A stretch of DNA of 53,360 nt, from contig MU129152.1 in assembly GCA_014904985.1 (NCBI GenBank), positions 28,584 to 81,943 on the forward strand, written 5' to 3'. A program made the translations under genes and the position numbers. The stretch is from Hydnum rufescens UP504 (lineage: Eukaryota > Basidiomycota > Agaricomycetes > Cantharellales > Hydnaceae). A model generated the notes under the pieces. The model did not search any database. It saw nothing but the letters and a program-made list of their open reading frames with translations, and was not told the origin of the DNA. The number at the start of each line of letters is the position of its first letter. Positions within the stretch are counted from its first letter, which is position 1. This document shows, in pieces, positions 31,256 to 43,567 of this stretch.

Positions 31256-32344
31256 GGCTGGAACGGGCTCAAGTAGTCGCACATGGAAGATGTTGTGGAT
31301 CTGATTCATGGCACAAGGGAGACCAAGGCGATATGTGTGTGTTGAAACTTTCTCAGTGACTGGGAAGGGATTGAGTTTCTTGTGGTCAAGTTTCTTTGAT
31401 GGTCGCTTTGTTTTGATGTTGCATGTGTCAAGCCATACCTGATTGCCAATGATGAGAGTGGGGAAAGGAGGTCGCAATCCCTCTACTTGTTGTTCATTTT
31501 GTTGTTGTGTGATCATGAGCTGGTCACGAACGTAATTGTGGATGTCACAAAGGTCAAGCACAGCTTGGTTGGCCTCAGTCAAAGGCACTGCTTCAATATT
31601 GATCTCGAGGTTGGGGTGAAAGCCTTTATTCACAAAGAAGGGTGTCACGTTCATCGCGGAGTGCTCAGTGTTGTTGTATGCAAACTCTGCAAGGGGGAGA
31701 AGTAGCGCCCAGTCGTCTTGTAGGTAGTTGACGTAAATTCGTAAGTACTGCTTGAGGATTTGGTTCAGGCGCTCGGTTTGGCCATCGGTCTCAGGGTGAT
31801 ATGTGGTCAAGAGGTTGAGTTTGATGCTGAGTCTCTTCACGAGCGATTTCCAGAAGTTGGAAATGAAAAGTGAGCCATGATCTGAGACAATGTCAGCAGG
31901 TGTACTGTGTTTGGATATAACCCACTTGATGACTAGGTCGGCGAGTCCTTCTGCAGGGAGTGTTGTGACTGTGGGGATGAAGAGACCCATCTTCGTGAAT
32001 TGGTCGACAATAACGAGGATGGAGTCGAATGAGGAGGAGGGTGGGAGTCCGGTGATGAAGTCCATCATGATTGAGTTCCAGGGTCAATCAGCAATGGAGA
32101 GGAATTTGAGGGGGCCATATGCAGCATGGTGTGAAGATTTCACATGAGCACATATGACACAAGATCGTACATATGCTTTGACCATTTTCGTTAGTCCTGG
32201 CCAGTAGTATTTCCATGTGATGAGACAGATGGTCTTGTGAATGCCCGGGTGGCCTATGAGGAGGTGGTTGTGCGAAGTGCGAAGGATGTTGAGGCAGAGA
32301 TCTCGATAGTCGGGGACATAGACATGTCCTTTGTGTAGTAGCAA
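31256..32344 (-). pseudogene. T1 integrase
   Basis: Minus strand. The zinc-binding part reads HLLIGHPGIH then CVICAH (about 32280-32150). The catalytic core has MMDFITGLPP, then IVSDHGSLF, then HPETDGQTERLNQ, so the D, D and E positions are all present. It inserts element cDNA into the genome. The reading ends in FHVRLLEPVPAY, where foldback D interrupts it. A stop separates the zinc-binding and core parts near 32070. Confidence 0.92.
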
Positions 32345-32399
32345 TGTCCCATCCTCTGAGAGTGAAAAGAAGGTGGGGGGGCTGTTGTGTCATCTTTGG

Positions 32400-33863
32400 T
32401 GGACTCGATGCATTCACACACTTGCATTGCTAGGGTGTCATCGTGGGTGCCTTCGCAAATTAGTGCAATAGTCATTTTGGAGTCGAGAGGGTGGTCATCA
32501 AGGGTTGCTCTTAAGTATGCGCTGAGAGCTGTGTCCGAGTCGAGAGGCTTGGCATCGCAAATGATCATTTGAAGGTTTTGTGGGTTTGCGGTTGCATATG
32601 CCTCATTTCATTTGGGTGGATAAACATCAGGGCGCCTTGTGAGGGCGTCTGGTTTCCCTCCAAGTCGTCCTGGTCAATATAGGATGATGTAGTCGAAGGA
32701 GGAGAGGTATTCCAACCATCAAGCCTGTCGACAAGTGAGGAGTTTTGTGGAGGTGAAGTACTCCAAGTTTTTGTGGTCTGTAATGACAGAAACCGTGTGA
32801 GCAGCACCTTCAAGGTATGCTTGCCAGGCACAAAAGGCATCAAAGATCACAAGGAGTTCTTTGTCATGGATGTTGTAGTTCAGTTCTGCGCTTTGCATTG
32901 ATTGTGAGCAGAATGCGACAGGTCGAACTTCATTGTTCTCATTGATTTGTGACAAGATCGTGGTGATGGCATAGTCGGACGCATCAGTTTCCATGATGAT
33001 GCGTAATTCAGGGTCAAAGTGGCGGAGGATGGGTGCTGATATGAAGCCGTTTTTGATGCTTTCGAAAGCTCATTGGGTCTCATCATTCCATGCAAAGGTT
33101 TCGTCTTTTTTCATAAGATGGATTAAGGGGTGCGTGAGGTCTGAGTAGGTTGTGATGAAGTGGCGGTAGAAGTTTGCGAAGCCTAGGAATGACTGGACTT
33201 CTTTTACTGAGGTGGGCACAGGCCAACTTAGGATCGCATCAAATTTCATAGGGTCCATCTGGATGCCAGAGGGGGTGATGATGAAGCCAAGGTACTTGAT
33301 AGTGTCTGTGTGGAAGGTGCACTTCAAGATCTTGGCGCACAGGTTTCTTTCATGGAGTCATTGTAGTACCCAGCGAATGTGTTCACAGTGTTCTTCTTGC
33401 AAATTGGAGAAAATGAGGATGTCATCGAGATATACGATGACGAACAGATCCACCATATCCTGGAACGAGTTGTTCATGAAATACTGGAACTGTGCTGGGA
33501 GTTGGCTGCTCCCATTGGCATTATGAGCCACTCATAGGCACTGTACCGTGTACGAAATGATGTGAGCCACTCATGTCCTTTGGCAACTCTGATGTTGTAG
33601 TAGCCATCGCGAAGATCAATTTTCATATAGATCATGGCACTGCGAAGGCAATCGAGGAGGTTGTTGATGAGGGGGATGGGGTAGCGACTCTTTTTCGTGA
33701 TGTGATTGAGTGCTTGATAATCAACGCAAAGGCAAAGCCTGCCACCTTTCTTTTTCGTGAAGAGGATTGGCATGCCTGTGGGGGAGGTCGAAGGGTGTAT
33801 GAATCCTTTTGCAAGGAATTCATCAATGAACTTGTGTAGTGCTGTGAGTTCACTTTCCGACAT
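32400..33863 (-). pseudogene. T1 reverse transcriptase and RNase H
   Basis: RT begins around [15 protein letters not shown] (33830) and includes [24 protein letters not shown] and [11 protein letters not shown] one-base loss in a C run near 33500 shifts frame before VYLDDILIF (about 33430). Then come the connection (YLGFIITPSGI, SFLGFANFYRHFI) and RNase H with METDASDYAI and the DHKNLEYF segment. Stops at ETQ-stop-AFESI (near 33070) and RQA-stop-WLEYL (near 32719) are TGA where CGA is expected. Confidence 0.92.
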
Positions 33864-33879
33864 TGGGTATATGGGGCCT

Positions 33880-34781
33880 CATGGTACTTCACATCCTTCT
33901 TCAATATCGAATTGAAGGTTGTACTTGCAATGTGGCGGTAGATAGCTGGCCACTGTACCGGTGAAGACGTTGTGGAATTCATGGTATTCTGGGGGGAGTC
34001 ATTGTGCAAGGTCTTGGCATTCCTCAATGGGGATTGATTTGGGTAATGCAGAGATGGAGGAAGTGTCACAAACCACTGATGCGGTCCATGTGTGGGTTGG
34101 ATTGGTGACGACGCATGCAAAGAGTATTGTGTCATCCTTGCTAGCTTCTTGGATGAAGTCTTCTGCCTCATAGACTTCGATCGTGACGCTGTGAGCTGGA
34201 GGGCTCATGGTTGTTGCGATGACGTCGATGCTTAATGGTGTCATTACAAGTTCCAAGTGGTGTGCCATGTGTTTGATTTGCATTTTGGCCCACAAGATTT
34301 GTGGATTGACTTGTTGCAACCAGGGGAGTCCCAGTACGATGGGAGTCGAGGAGTGGAGTTGCGATTCGACAAACTCCATTTTTTGTTGTGATGAGTTCAC
34401 GAAAGTGACTGGGAGTGTAACTATACACTTGAGGTTGTTTGCAATTGATCCATTGAATAATCACAAGGGGTGTGGTGTCGCCAATCAATGATGATGCAGC
34501 ATGGCACATGAGTTCTGTACTCGCAATGCATTGATGAAGTTCTCTGAGGTGTCACAGTTGATGAGTGCTGAGATGGGACTATCCGAGAGAAGGGGAATTG
34601 AGACCATCATGATGAATGACAATGGGGAGAGGGAAGAGATGGTGGCTCTTAGATGAGCAGTTCCATCAGAGGGGGATGATGATGAGATCTCAGTGATGCG
34701 AGGTTCCTCTGATGTACTGGGGCCTCCTGAGAAGGTGAATGTAGCACGAGCTACTGGGGTGCACAATGTTGCTGTTGCCAT
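33880..34781 (-). pseudogene. T1 protease and linker to RT
   Basis: A retropepsin-like segment reads ALINCDTSENFI (about 34540-34575). The usual catalytic triplet D-S/T-G is DTS here, so the glycine is missing; this could be decay or misreading of a family variant. Downstream IVLGLPWLQQVNPQI (about 34340) is typical of the protease C-terminal part in this group of elements. Several stops interrupt the frame. Confidence 0.75.
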
Positions 34782-34850
34782 TGTGCTGCTGGTGCTGCTG
34801 GTTGTTGCGGCAGGTGTTGTGGAGGTTCACGGTGTGTTGTGACGACTGGG

Positions 34851-35542
34851 GCAACTATCTACTGTGTGGTCACTATTCCCACAGTATGCGCAGAGTTTTT
34901 CACGTTTTCATCACTCCTTTTCCTCTTTGGTGAGCACTCCATTAGACCTGTGAACATTCGGGTTGCACGGGGGGTTTGTTGAGGATGAAGGGGATGTCAA
35001 GGATGAGGGGTTCGCAGTGTGAGGTTGTGTGCCGCGATCTGAGGCTCTCGTGGCTTTGAGTTCTTCTTGGCATTCCCAATACCGGCCATTGAATCTTAGC
35101 ATGGCTTGGTACATGCCTTGGAGTTTTGCAGGCTTGCCATCTCACAAGATTTCGTCTTGCAGACAGTTCGGTAAGCCTTGGTAGAACTGCGAGCAGAGTG
35201 TGTCATCATTCCACCTGGTGAGGCTCGCTACTTCCTTGAACTGGTTGATGTAGTGAAGGACACAGTGGTTGTCATTCATCTTGAGCGCATGTAGTTTTCA
35301 CTCTTGAGTCACGACCTTGTCTGGGTCTCCGAAGTACATGTGGAGCTCTTCCTCAAAGAGCATCCAGCTGGAGAGTGTGGGGGATTCCTCTGTCTCCATG
35401 ATGAGGTGTTGGAACCATTGCCTTGCCGTATCCATGAGATACAATCCGGCCCAGATGATGCACGTGCTTTCTAGTGTGAATTGCGACAGTTGTGATCGGA
35501 ATGCCATTTTGCAGTGTGCAAGGAATCTGTATAGTTTAGAGG
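34851..35542 (-). pseudogene. T1 gag, capsid C-terminal half and zinc knuckle
   Basis: Capsid-like sequence DPSKLYRFLAHCKMAF through WAGLYLMDTARQW leads to a CX2CX4HX4C knuckle, CAYCGNSDHTVDSC, at 34851-34892. The knuckle binds RNA during packaging. The upstream half of gag lies beyond T2 at 47167. At the T2 insertion point the two halves are also one base out of frame. Confidence 0.88.
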
Positions 35543-35547
35543 GGTCA

Positions 35548-36126
35548 TGTAATAACATGATTCTCAACTTCGAGAAGCTGCGGTATTTGTCGTCATTAGA
35601 CGAGGCAGATTCAACGGATCTGTGAATAGAAGAGAAAGGATAATCCAACCGTTCTAGGCACTGGCTTCGAACAGGAGGGCCACGAACGAAGCTAAGCACT
35701 GGCTTCACTTCGGGCGTGGGAGAAACATGAGGAGAGGAGAGGATGGGGAAGTGGGAAGTGGTAGTAACTGGCCAAAGGGCTCAGTTACTATCTAAGGACA
35801 AAGTGGCGGGTTAGCTAACCGACTGGAAGCGGGCACTTACCTAGTAGAGTCGCGCTCGTACGTGACTCTCCCGTATCCGTCTCTGCCCCGTGCTCTATGG
35901 CGACGGATCGCGTGCCTTGGTACGGTCAGATCGTCACGCGACTTAGTCGCGGGTAGTGGCGTGGCGGCGTTAGTTTCACGGGTCTCGTGAGAGCGAAGAG
36001 GTCTGGGCAAGAAGATGGTTTGATTCCGGTGCGACTGGGACTTAGAATCCTCACGGCCATGCTATTATGTAAGATACAATACGAGACGAACTACTATGTA
36101 CATACGTAGTACGGCCCTATATTACA
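35548..36126 (-). repeat. 3' LTR of T2
   Basis: 579 bp, equal in length to the copy at 46583-47161, with differences mainly of the C/T or G/A kind (for example TTTGTCGTCATTAGACG against TTCGTCGTCGTTAGACA). Confidence 0.95.
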
Positions 36127-36144
36127 GTGCCCCCCAGCGTGGCG

Positions 36145-38930
36145 TTAGGAGTCTGGAGGGAGAATGCCCATATCCTCGAGATCTAGATCATCCAGCATGA
36201 TCTCGTAGTGCTCGAACCATCCGTTCCACCGAAATTGTTCACCAGCATATGTGCCACGAGCGGTAAGGGAAGTGGGGTCGACTCCCGGGGTAGTTTGGGC
36301 GAGCCATTTGAGCGTTGTCCAGTGGGGGCCCCCATAAGGTATCTGGACATTGAACTTGACCGGGTCCTGATAGGATAGGTGCCTTCTAAGCAGAGCGTCC
36401 AATTTTAGTGTGGCTTTGAGCAGTTCCCTTGCGTTGAAGGCAGGGAGTCGGCCTAGGTACTCTATTCGCCTGGCCAGGAATGTCAGGAGCTCCTGAGGAG
36501 TGAGCAGATACCTGGACATTAAACTTTGAGACAACCCCTGAACCTGTGGGGGACCTTCGGGATGGAATAGTGTAGCCAGGTCAACAGACTTGAAGCTTGT
36601 GTCTGGGGGTCGCGAGGGACTGCCTTTTATCAGGATGGGCTGGGGAGGTGGGCAGAGCTCCAGCCTTTGGTGGATTCTCGTGGATAGCACTTTGAGTACT
36701 CTCTTTGAGACTTCGGGGCCCCATGGACGATAGAGGCTTTCGTCATATTGTCGGGCATGTGCTGATGGCTCGGACGGGTAGAACTTGGCGGCTAGTTTCT
36801 GGCTTTCCAATGCTCTACGCGCGCGGTCCCTTTCCGTGAAGACGAGGGTGAGACGGGGCTCCTGATAGAGCCATTGCTTAACCCCCGACCCATATCATTC
36901 GAGGAGTTCCTCCTCCAAGCATTCCTCCAACTTAAGGTACACGAACGGGTAGAACTCCACTGGGAATTGGTCCGTTCACGTATCTAGCGGTCCCCAGACC
37001 TCATCAGGGTCCTCTGGCTGAGAAGATTCGGTCGCCTTCCCTGGAGCTTCCTGGGTCGAGAGACCAACATCCTCAGGTAGGGTGAAGTCAGAGGTGTGAA
37101 GCTGCTCATCGTCCTCATAGGGTGTGAGTTCCTCTTCAGGGTAAGTAGCGATGTTCGCGCAAGGCCTAACGCGATGCTCCTGTGGCGATTCAGAGCGTGG
37201 TTGTCGCAGGGACCCCGTGGCTGCAGCAACATACGGATCATAGTCCTCCATGCGCGTGAGTAGCACCAGGGGGGCGCCATGAGATCGCAGGGCAGGGTCG
37301 ATTAATCGCACCACCAGCTTGTACCGAAACTGCGGCTCGGGTGGCAGTTTGGGCTGGTGCCATTCGAATCCTCTACGTTCGACCCATTCCTGGCATAAGG
37401 GGTAGTTTTGAAATAGGAATGAGGGAGGAGGGGTAGCCTCTTCGTGATTGGCCCATTTAGTCAAAGGTAATGTTTCCGCGCCGAGGCATTCCTGCAGTTC
37501 GTTCAGGATCGGTAAGTACCCTCCCTCGTGGGCGTGTGACAGCCAGTGCACGAGGCCTTCCAGATAGTTCTCCTTGGGGGGACCTTGAGGTGCGCGAAAA
37601 TAGGATGGGTGGTGACGATAATACGGGCCTGTCGTCCTCGTTTCTCGCAGATGCTCCTTCTCCATCACCCATATCTCTTCCGGCGGATTCACGAGTCATT
37701 GTTGCCCTAGGTCCGTCAGACGTTTCTCAAAGGACTTGCGGATCAGTTTTTGAGAATAGGTGTCCCGTAAATCCTGATGGGGATGCTTGGTCTTGACCTC
37801 TTTCTTGGCATCCGTCCATAGGGGCGAGTACTGTGTAGTACCACGGGGGTAGAGCTTGAGACCAGGTGTTTCGTTTTCTATGGCCATCGACCATACGGGA
37901 GCCCCCAATTCGGCAAGTCCTCTGCCAATGAGAACGGAGTGACGATCATGGCTGGAGACGATTAGGCCTGTGAGGCGGGTGGTAGTTCTGAAGCGTGGGG
38001 GCCTGAATCGCTCCCTGAAGCAGAGCAGGTAGAGAATAACTCGGAAAGCGAGGGTCATGAATCCCGTAACGTCAAGTACGTGCCTTCTGAGCTCCTGCGC
38101 AACGTGCGCTGCTTTCCATGCTGGGGCGGGGGTCGTTCCTTGCTGGAGCAGGTACTGCCAGGACGACCCGAAGTGCCAGTCCTGATCATAGCTGGATGGC
38201 AAAATAATGTGAAAGCAGGCCATCACCTGGTCTATGCGCCTTATGCATCGTAGCATCGTCTCTCTGGCTGTATGAACTTCCTGGAGGAATTTTAGGGAGA
38301 GGGAACGTAGGTTGGGATTCAGGCCCCACGACTGTAGAAGATGGACGCGCAGGTCAAAAGTAAACTGTGGGATGTCGAGGGGGATGAACGCTCGATGCAG
38401 TGGGAAGGTGTAAATCTTCGGGAGTAACTGGGTTCGATATGTCCATTCGAATTTCCCTAGTCGTCCCACTCGTCTAGGTGCTCCCAGCGGTAGCCATAGG
38501 GATCACTTGCAAATGGGGGCAACCCTTGCACATGGGGGTAGGGTCCAGCGAGGTTCAAAGTGTTGAGGCGGTATACGAAGAAGCGGGCACACCATTGGGT
38601 AGAGAGATATTCAGCTGGACGGCATTCCAGGTTGTCCTCCTCATCCCCGTACTGGGCGTAGTGGAGGTCCATGGGGTCAGTGTTATCCCCGGGCATCGCG
38701 TAGTGGCATCCGCGCCTGATACCCCTATGTTTACGAGCTCCCGGTTGCTGCATGAGGCACTACCAGAAAGGTGGGATGGGGCTGCGAGGAGATTGAGACA
38801 GAGGTTGAGGTTGAGGTTGAGGTTGAGGTTGAGAGGCTCCACTATGGCCTTGTGGGGTCCTCGTTTTTGCCACCACGTTCTTCCAGGGTTTTGCGGTATT
38901 CCCTGAGGCGTGAGAAGGCATTCCGTAGAC
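36145..38930 (-). pseudogene. T2 extra ORF downstream of the chromodomain (unknown function)
   Basis: A continuous minus-strand reading of roughly 900 residues is recovered if six stops are read through: TAG near 38760 and 38457 (expected TGG) and TGA near 37692, 36973 and 36896 (expected CGA) among them. It overlaps the chromodomain frame at its start. A (CAACCT)n stretch near 38797-38835 encodes Gln-Pro repeats, followed by RKHRGIRRGCHYAMPGD, a helical-looking middle (FTFDLRVHLLQSWGLN) and an acidic Pro-rich tail ending LEDMGILPPDS. No signal peptide or membrane segment is obvious, so an envelope-like role is not supported. I do not recognise the family. Confidence 0.7.
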
Positions 38931-39177
38931 TGGTCTCGGGCTCGAACGTGTCATGCTCAGGCCCGTACCCCTTCCACCTCACTAGGTACTCTCTCCTTCT
39001 CCTCGATCGATTGTAGCGATGCCCTACGATCTTCTCTACCTTGTATTCTTCCTCTTTCGCCAGTTCCCTTAGCTCTGGTAGTTTAGCCTGTTCGTCGTCT
39101 TGCTCATCGTGATGGTATTTTACCAGATGTTGTATATTTATGATAGGATGCATCTTATATTCAGGGGGTATATTCAT
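38842..39177 (-). CDS. T2 chromodomain
   Basis: Reads VEKIVGHRYNRSRRRREYLV, RWKGYGPEHDTFEPE and SLRNAFSRLREYRKTLEE: a complete chromodomain with aromatic positions. It is the C-terminal end of the integrase polyprotein and probably binds methylated histone tails. This segment has no internal stop. Confidence 0.92.
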   Translation of the reverse strand: MNIPPEYKMHPIINIQHLVKYHHDEQDDEQAKLPELRELAKEEEYKVEKIVGHRYNRSRRRREYLVRWKGYGPEHDTFEPETSLRNAFSRLREYRKTLEERGGKNEDPTRP

Positions 39178-39228
39178 GCGGTAGACTATGGGGTTTATCT
39201 TTTCCGAAATCTGGAAAGGACCTATGCA

Positions 39229-40239
39229 TCATTGCACCAGCTTCCTCCCCGTGCCTTGTACGTCGACCAGCTCGAGAGAGTGAGGGTTCACTAGAACCTT
39301 GTCCCCTTCCTCGAATTCTTCGTCCCATCTTCGCGAATTGTAGGCTTTCGCCTGCCTAGCCTGAGCTCTTGCTAGGGCGTCCCGGGCTAGCAAATGGTGG
39401 GCTTCCAGCTCACCTACAAACGAGGACACTGCTGCATTGTCTAGCTCAATCTGTCTGATGCCCCTTCCCACTGGGTCCATCGCAGTTGCCCCAGTCTTCG
39501 GGGAGTATCCATGCAAAAGGAAAAAGGGGGAGTAGCCTGTAGAAGAATGGGGCATTGAGTTGTGGGCCATTGCGAGTGTTCTTAGCCACTGGGCCCAAGA
39601 ACTGTGATTCCCAGCTGTGTAAGCTTGTAACGCAACTTCGAGCGTGTCGTTGGCCTTCTCCATTTGTCCATCTGTCTGCGGGTGGTGTGATGTTGACAGA
39701 AGTAGACCCAGTTCCAGATGTTTGGCAACTGACACCCAGAAGGATCAAGACCATCTGGCGTCTCGATCTGCGATCATCTGTTTCGGGAGACTGTACTTCA
39801 GGATGACATGCTGGACAAACATCTTAGCGAAGCTGTCTTGCTTCAAGGTCGAAGTGGTGGGGATGTATTGGACGAATTTGGTAAGCTTGTCTACTATCAC
39901 CAGTACTGCGTCATACCCTCCCGACTTCAGGAGGCCCGTGATGAGGTCTAAGGTCACGACTTCAAACGGAAGTAGTGGGATAGCATGGGGGCGAAGCTTT
40001 CCCATCGGTCCCCGTTTGTCAGATTTGATTTTCTGACAGACGTCGCACGTTTTGGTGTAGTTGACCACGTCTGTCCACATCCTGGGCCAGTAGAACCACG
40101 GAGCGAGCTTGTGGAAGAGCCTGGAGGATCCTGCGTGTGCGGTTTCCCAGGGCGACTCATGCGATTCTTTGAGTATCCTGCATACTTCTGTCCTAGGCAC
40201 GCATAATCGCACCACCCAATCCACATCTCGAAAGATCAA
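39229..40239 (-). pseudogene. T2 integrase
   Basis: The zinc-binding half ends CDVCQKIKSDKRG. The core has VVTLDLITGLLKSGG, QMIADRDARW and HPQTDGQMEKANDTLE, giving all three acidic residues. A TGA between RWS and SFWVS (near 39748) stands for CGA. The C-terminal part leads via KINPIVYRMNIPPEY into the chromodomain. Confidence 0.93.
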
Positions 40240-40441
40240 GAGTCCTTCTTTGGACTTGTAGAATCTCTGAGCTGCCAGGAGCTCTGCTTCGTCTTCTGCT
40301 GCTTCGTTCCAAGGCTGCCGGAAGCTAGGGTCTGTTTGGTATCCCTGGACGAAAGCTTCTATCCTTTGGGGGCTGATTTCTATGTTTAGTGTCCGTGGCG
40401 CATACTCCTGGCTCTTCGTCGCGCCGCCAGCTCTATTTCCT

Positions 40442-41980
40442 CTATCGTGCTAGTGGAGGCCCTCTTGACCTCCTGAGGACCCTGTGCCCTGCTCTGAGCT
40501 CGAGTGGAGAGGAATGCTGCTCGCTCGGCGGCTTCCTTTCTACTACGTCCTCCCAAGCGAATATCGGTTGCGTTGAAAGGTGACTCGGTAAGGAGGGGGA
40601 ATTGTCCTCAACGGGCGACTGATGCGGCGGACTCTGTCGCAGCCTTGAGAGGGGATCGATGTTTGAATGGATGATGCCCGCTCTATGCACTATGTCCAGG
40701 CCTGGATATGCTGCGAATACTGCCCCCCATGCTGCGAGACGCCTGTTGGCATTTTCATACGTCCGGGCCCACTGTAGCGCTGTGTGATCCATGATCACGA
40801 TGTTCCTTTCGCCTTCAATGAAGGGTTGGAAGTGCACTAGCGCTTCCTTAACCCCTAGGGCTTCTCTTTCCGTCGCTGAATAATTTCGTTCGGCAGACTT
40901 CAGGGATCTGCTCCAGTAGGCGATGACTCGTTCGACATGCACGATCGTATCTTCCACATTTTCGGCCCAAGTGTCAGAGTCGGGCACGTCATTGATATTT
41001 TTCGAGGCTTGACAAGCTATCTTTGGGACCGGTTCGCCCTTCGTGTAAGCCGCAAGGATCTTGTCGTATATTTTCGTGCCTTTTAGATCCCTTACTGCTA
41101 TTGGCTGTATTTGCTGTAAGCTAGCCCCTATCGCTACGTCTGATGCGTCGGAATATACGCGGTACAGCCTAGCTGGAATCGAATGGCCGAGCACGGGGGC
41201 TGAGACTAGTCCTTCCTTGATGTCTTCGAAGGCTCGTTCTTGCTTGGCTCCCCAGGTCCAGTTTATACCCTTCCTTAGTAGTTCGAATAGCGGTGCTGCT
41301 TGCTCCGAGTAATACGGTATAAAGTGCGAGAAATACACGGCCATCCCCAAAAACATTTGCAGTGTTGCTTTATTATAGGGGCGAGCTAGGCCGGTAATGG
41401 CTTTAATCTTTTCCTTGTGGGTTGACAGCCCAAGTCAGGAGACTTTCTGCCCCAATAAGAGGATAGAGGTGTACATGAAGTGACACTTCTTGGGGGCTAG
41501 GGTCAATTTGGCTTTTGCGCAGGCTTGTAGGACTAGATCTAGGTGCTCTAGATGCTCCTCGTATGATTTCGAATACACCACTATGTCGTCTATGTACACC
41601 AGTGAGAATATCCAAAGAAAGGGGGCGAGGATAGATTGCATCATTCTCTGGAAAATTGAGGGGCCATTCCTAAGGCCAAAGGGCATTCGTTTGAACTGCC
41701 AGAGCCCTCGGTGCGAACGAAAGGCTGTTTTCTCTTTATCCTCTTCTTCCATCGTCATCTGGTGGAATCCTGCTAGTGCGTTGAGGGCAGACAAAACCTG
41801 CGATCCTGACAGGGCCTGCAGGATCTCCATTTGCTGGGGAATCGGGAACTCGTCGGGTATGGTCATGGCATTGAGCTTCCTGTAGTCTACACAGAATCGT
41901 GGCTTCCCGTTCTGGTATGCTATAACTACAGGGGCGGCCCAGGGACTTTTCGAAGGTTCTACACCTCCTGGCGAATCCAC
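40442..41980 (-). pseudogene. T2 reverse transcriptase and RNase H
   Basis: RT motifs: RFCVDYRKLNAMTIPDEFPI, FKRMPFGLRNGPSIFQ and VYIDDIVVYSKS (about 41600). RNase H begins RVYSDASDVAIGASLQ, with ERNYSATEREALGVKEALVH and DHTALQWARTYE. An insertion rich in Lys and Asp (LKGTKIYDKILAAYTKGEP) lies within RNase H. A TGA between QKVS and LGLS (near 41440) replaces CGA. Confidence 0.94.
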
Positions 41981-43278
41981 TTGTCCATCTGCTCATCGAT
42001 CACCTGCCTCTTTGCTGGCGAAGCCCCGTACATGGGCATGGAAACTGGGTGAGCTTCCTCCTTCGTACGGATCTTGGCGATCGTTTCGAGGGTTCCCAGG
42101 TGATCATCAAACCCAAACGCCTGGATATGCTTCCTGATCAATTTCAAGGTCTTCGCCTTTATATCTGGGGGAGCATCTGGGGCTATGTCGATGAGCTCCT
42201 CCAGTCTCTTGGAGTCATACATAGTTGGGTCCGCGGGCTCTGACGTCTTAGGGCCCCACAGTTCCTCAGGTTCATCAGGTTTGGGAGGAATCTCCAGCGC
42301 CTGCGACTTCGCCAACGCTTGATCTGACAAATCCCTATCTCCTAACAATCCCCTGGTGATCTTCTGCACTACCTGGGCATAGGCCTTCAAACGCTGTGTT
42401 TGCTCATCATCCTTGGCACTATCGAGGTATTGCTCTGGGTTGTGTAAGACGCCTAATACGTCGCCCTTCCGGATCCATTCCACGGAGGGGGATGTGTTAG
42501 CTACTGCTAGTATGAGTTCCTTCGACTTGACCAGTGTCGAAGGGGCAGCTAGGAAGCTTCCGTCATGGGTGGGGAGTACGACTCTCTCCATGAACCATTC
42601 ATCGCGACCCGTAGTTGGGCCTTCCACGGGAACCCTGGCAACCCACCCCACACGAATCTTCATGTCTGCAGTCGCTCGCAGTAAACGCATTGTGGGAGTC
42701 CTGCTTTTTTGTGTGTCGCTGGGGTTTCTGGAAGCGGCCAAGTATGCGGCGCGATTTCTTACTTCTGGGGGATGATGGGGTCGGACCTGAAAATCTTCAG
42801 TCAAAGGGGGAGTCGAGTGAGCTGGGACATTGAATTGTTCCCCTGGCTGGTTGATCGACAAATGCGTTCCTTGCGCTGATCTCAGTATGGAGACCTCGTA
42901 GTTGACCTGGAAGTCCTCTCCTAGCAGCACTGGAACGTTCATTCCCGGTATCACGTAGGCTTCTTCAACGAACTCTAGCATTCGGCCGTCCGTCGTGGGC
43001 ATGAAGACTCAGAGACTCACATAGCCTAGGATTTTCGCTTGATTGGTGAGCTCAAAAAGGCTGAGTTTCATTCCTTTCTGTAATTTCGGGTGGCGTTCCA
43101 GGGCTTTATAGCATTCCTCCGATATCAGAGTGATGTCTGCACCCGAATCCAGTTGTAGCTGCACTTGCGGACCCGAAAGTGACCCCAGATGGCCCCCATA
43201 CACACTGAGTGCTGTGATGCTGAGAGCCAATTTCCCTGGGGGTGTAGTTCTAGCCTTGAGGCAATGAATAACCTTCAC
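41959..43278 (-). pseudogene. T2 protease and linker to RT
   Basis: The retropepsin signature LQLDSGADITLISEE lies at about 43125-43165, with catalytic Asp. The reading continues through a TGA near 43007 into FVEEAYVIPGMNVPVLLG, the protease C-terminal part, then a long charged linker to IDEQMDKWIRQEV. A one-base loss near 41960 shifts frame into the RT. Confidence 0.9.
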
Positions 43279-43567
43279 TGGAAGATCATTCGGTGCCTTA
43301 GGTAGTCCTGGGGGTTCGTTCTCTCCCGGCCCGATGTCGTGGCTGCTGCTACGAATCGCTGATTCGCAGCCTCAGGGTCGCGAGAACGCTGTCTATCGGG
43401 CAGCTTTCTTGGCGGGTCCAAGAAGGATCTTACAGGAGGGGGAGGTAGTATATTACCCGTGGCCACGTTTACATTATGCAACAGGTTTGTATGTGTTGTT
43501 ATATATGGGGACCTTCTATAGGGTACAAGGGAGCAAGACGGCGAAGCTGGCTTTGTCTGCTCCGAAT

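Noticed and set aside
36145..38930. Envelope gene of T2
   Set aside because: No signal peptide, membrane anchor or cleavage-site pattern is visible; the composition is soluble and charged.
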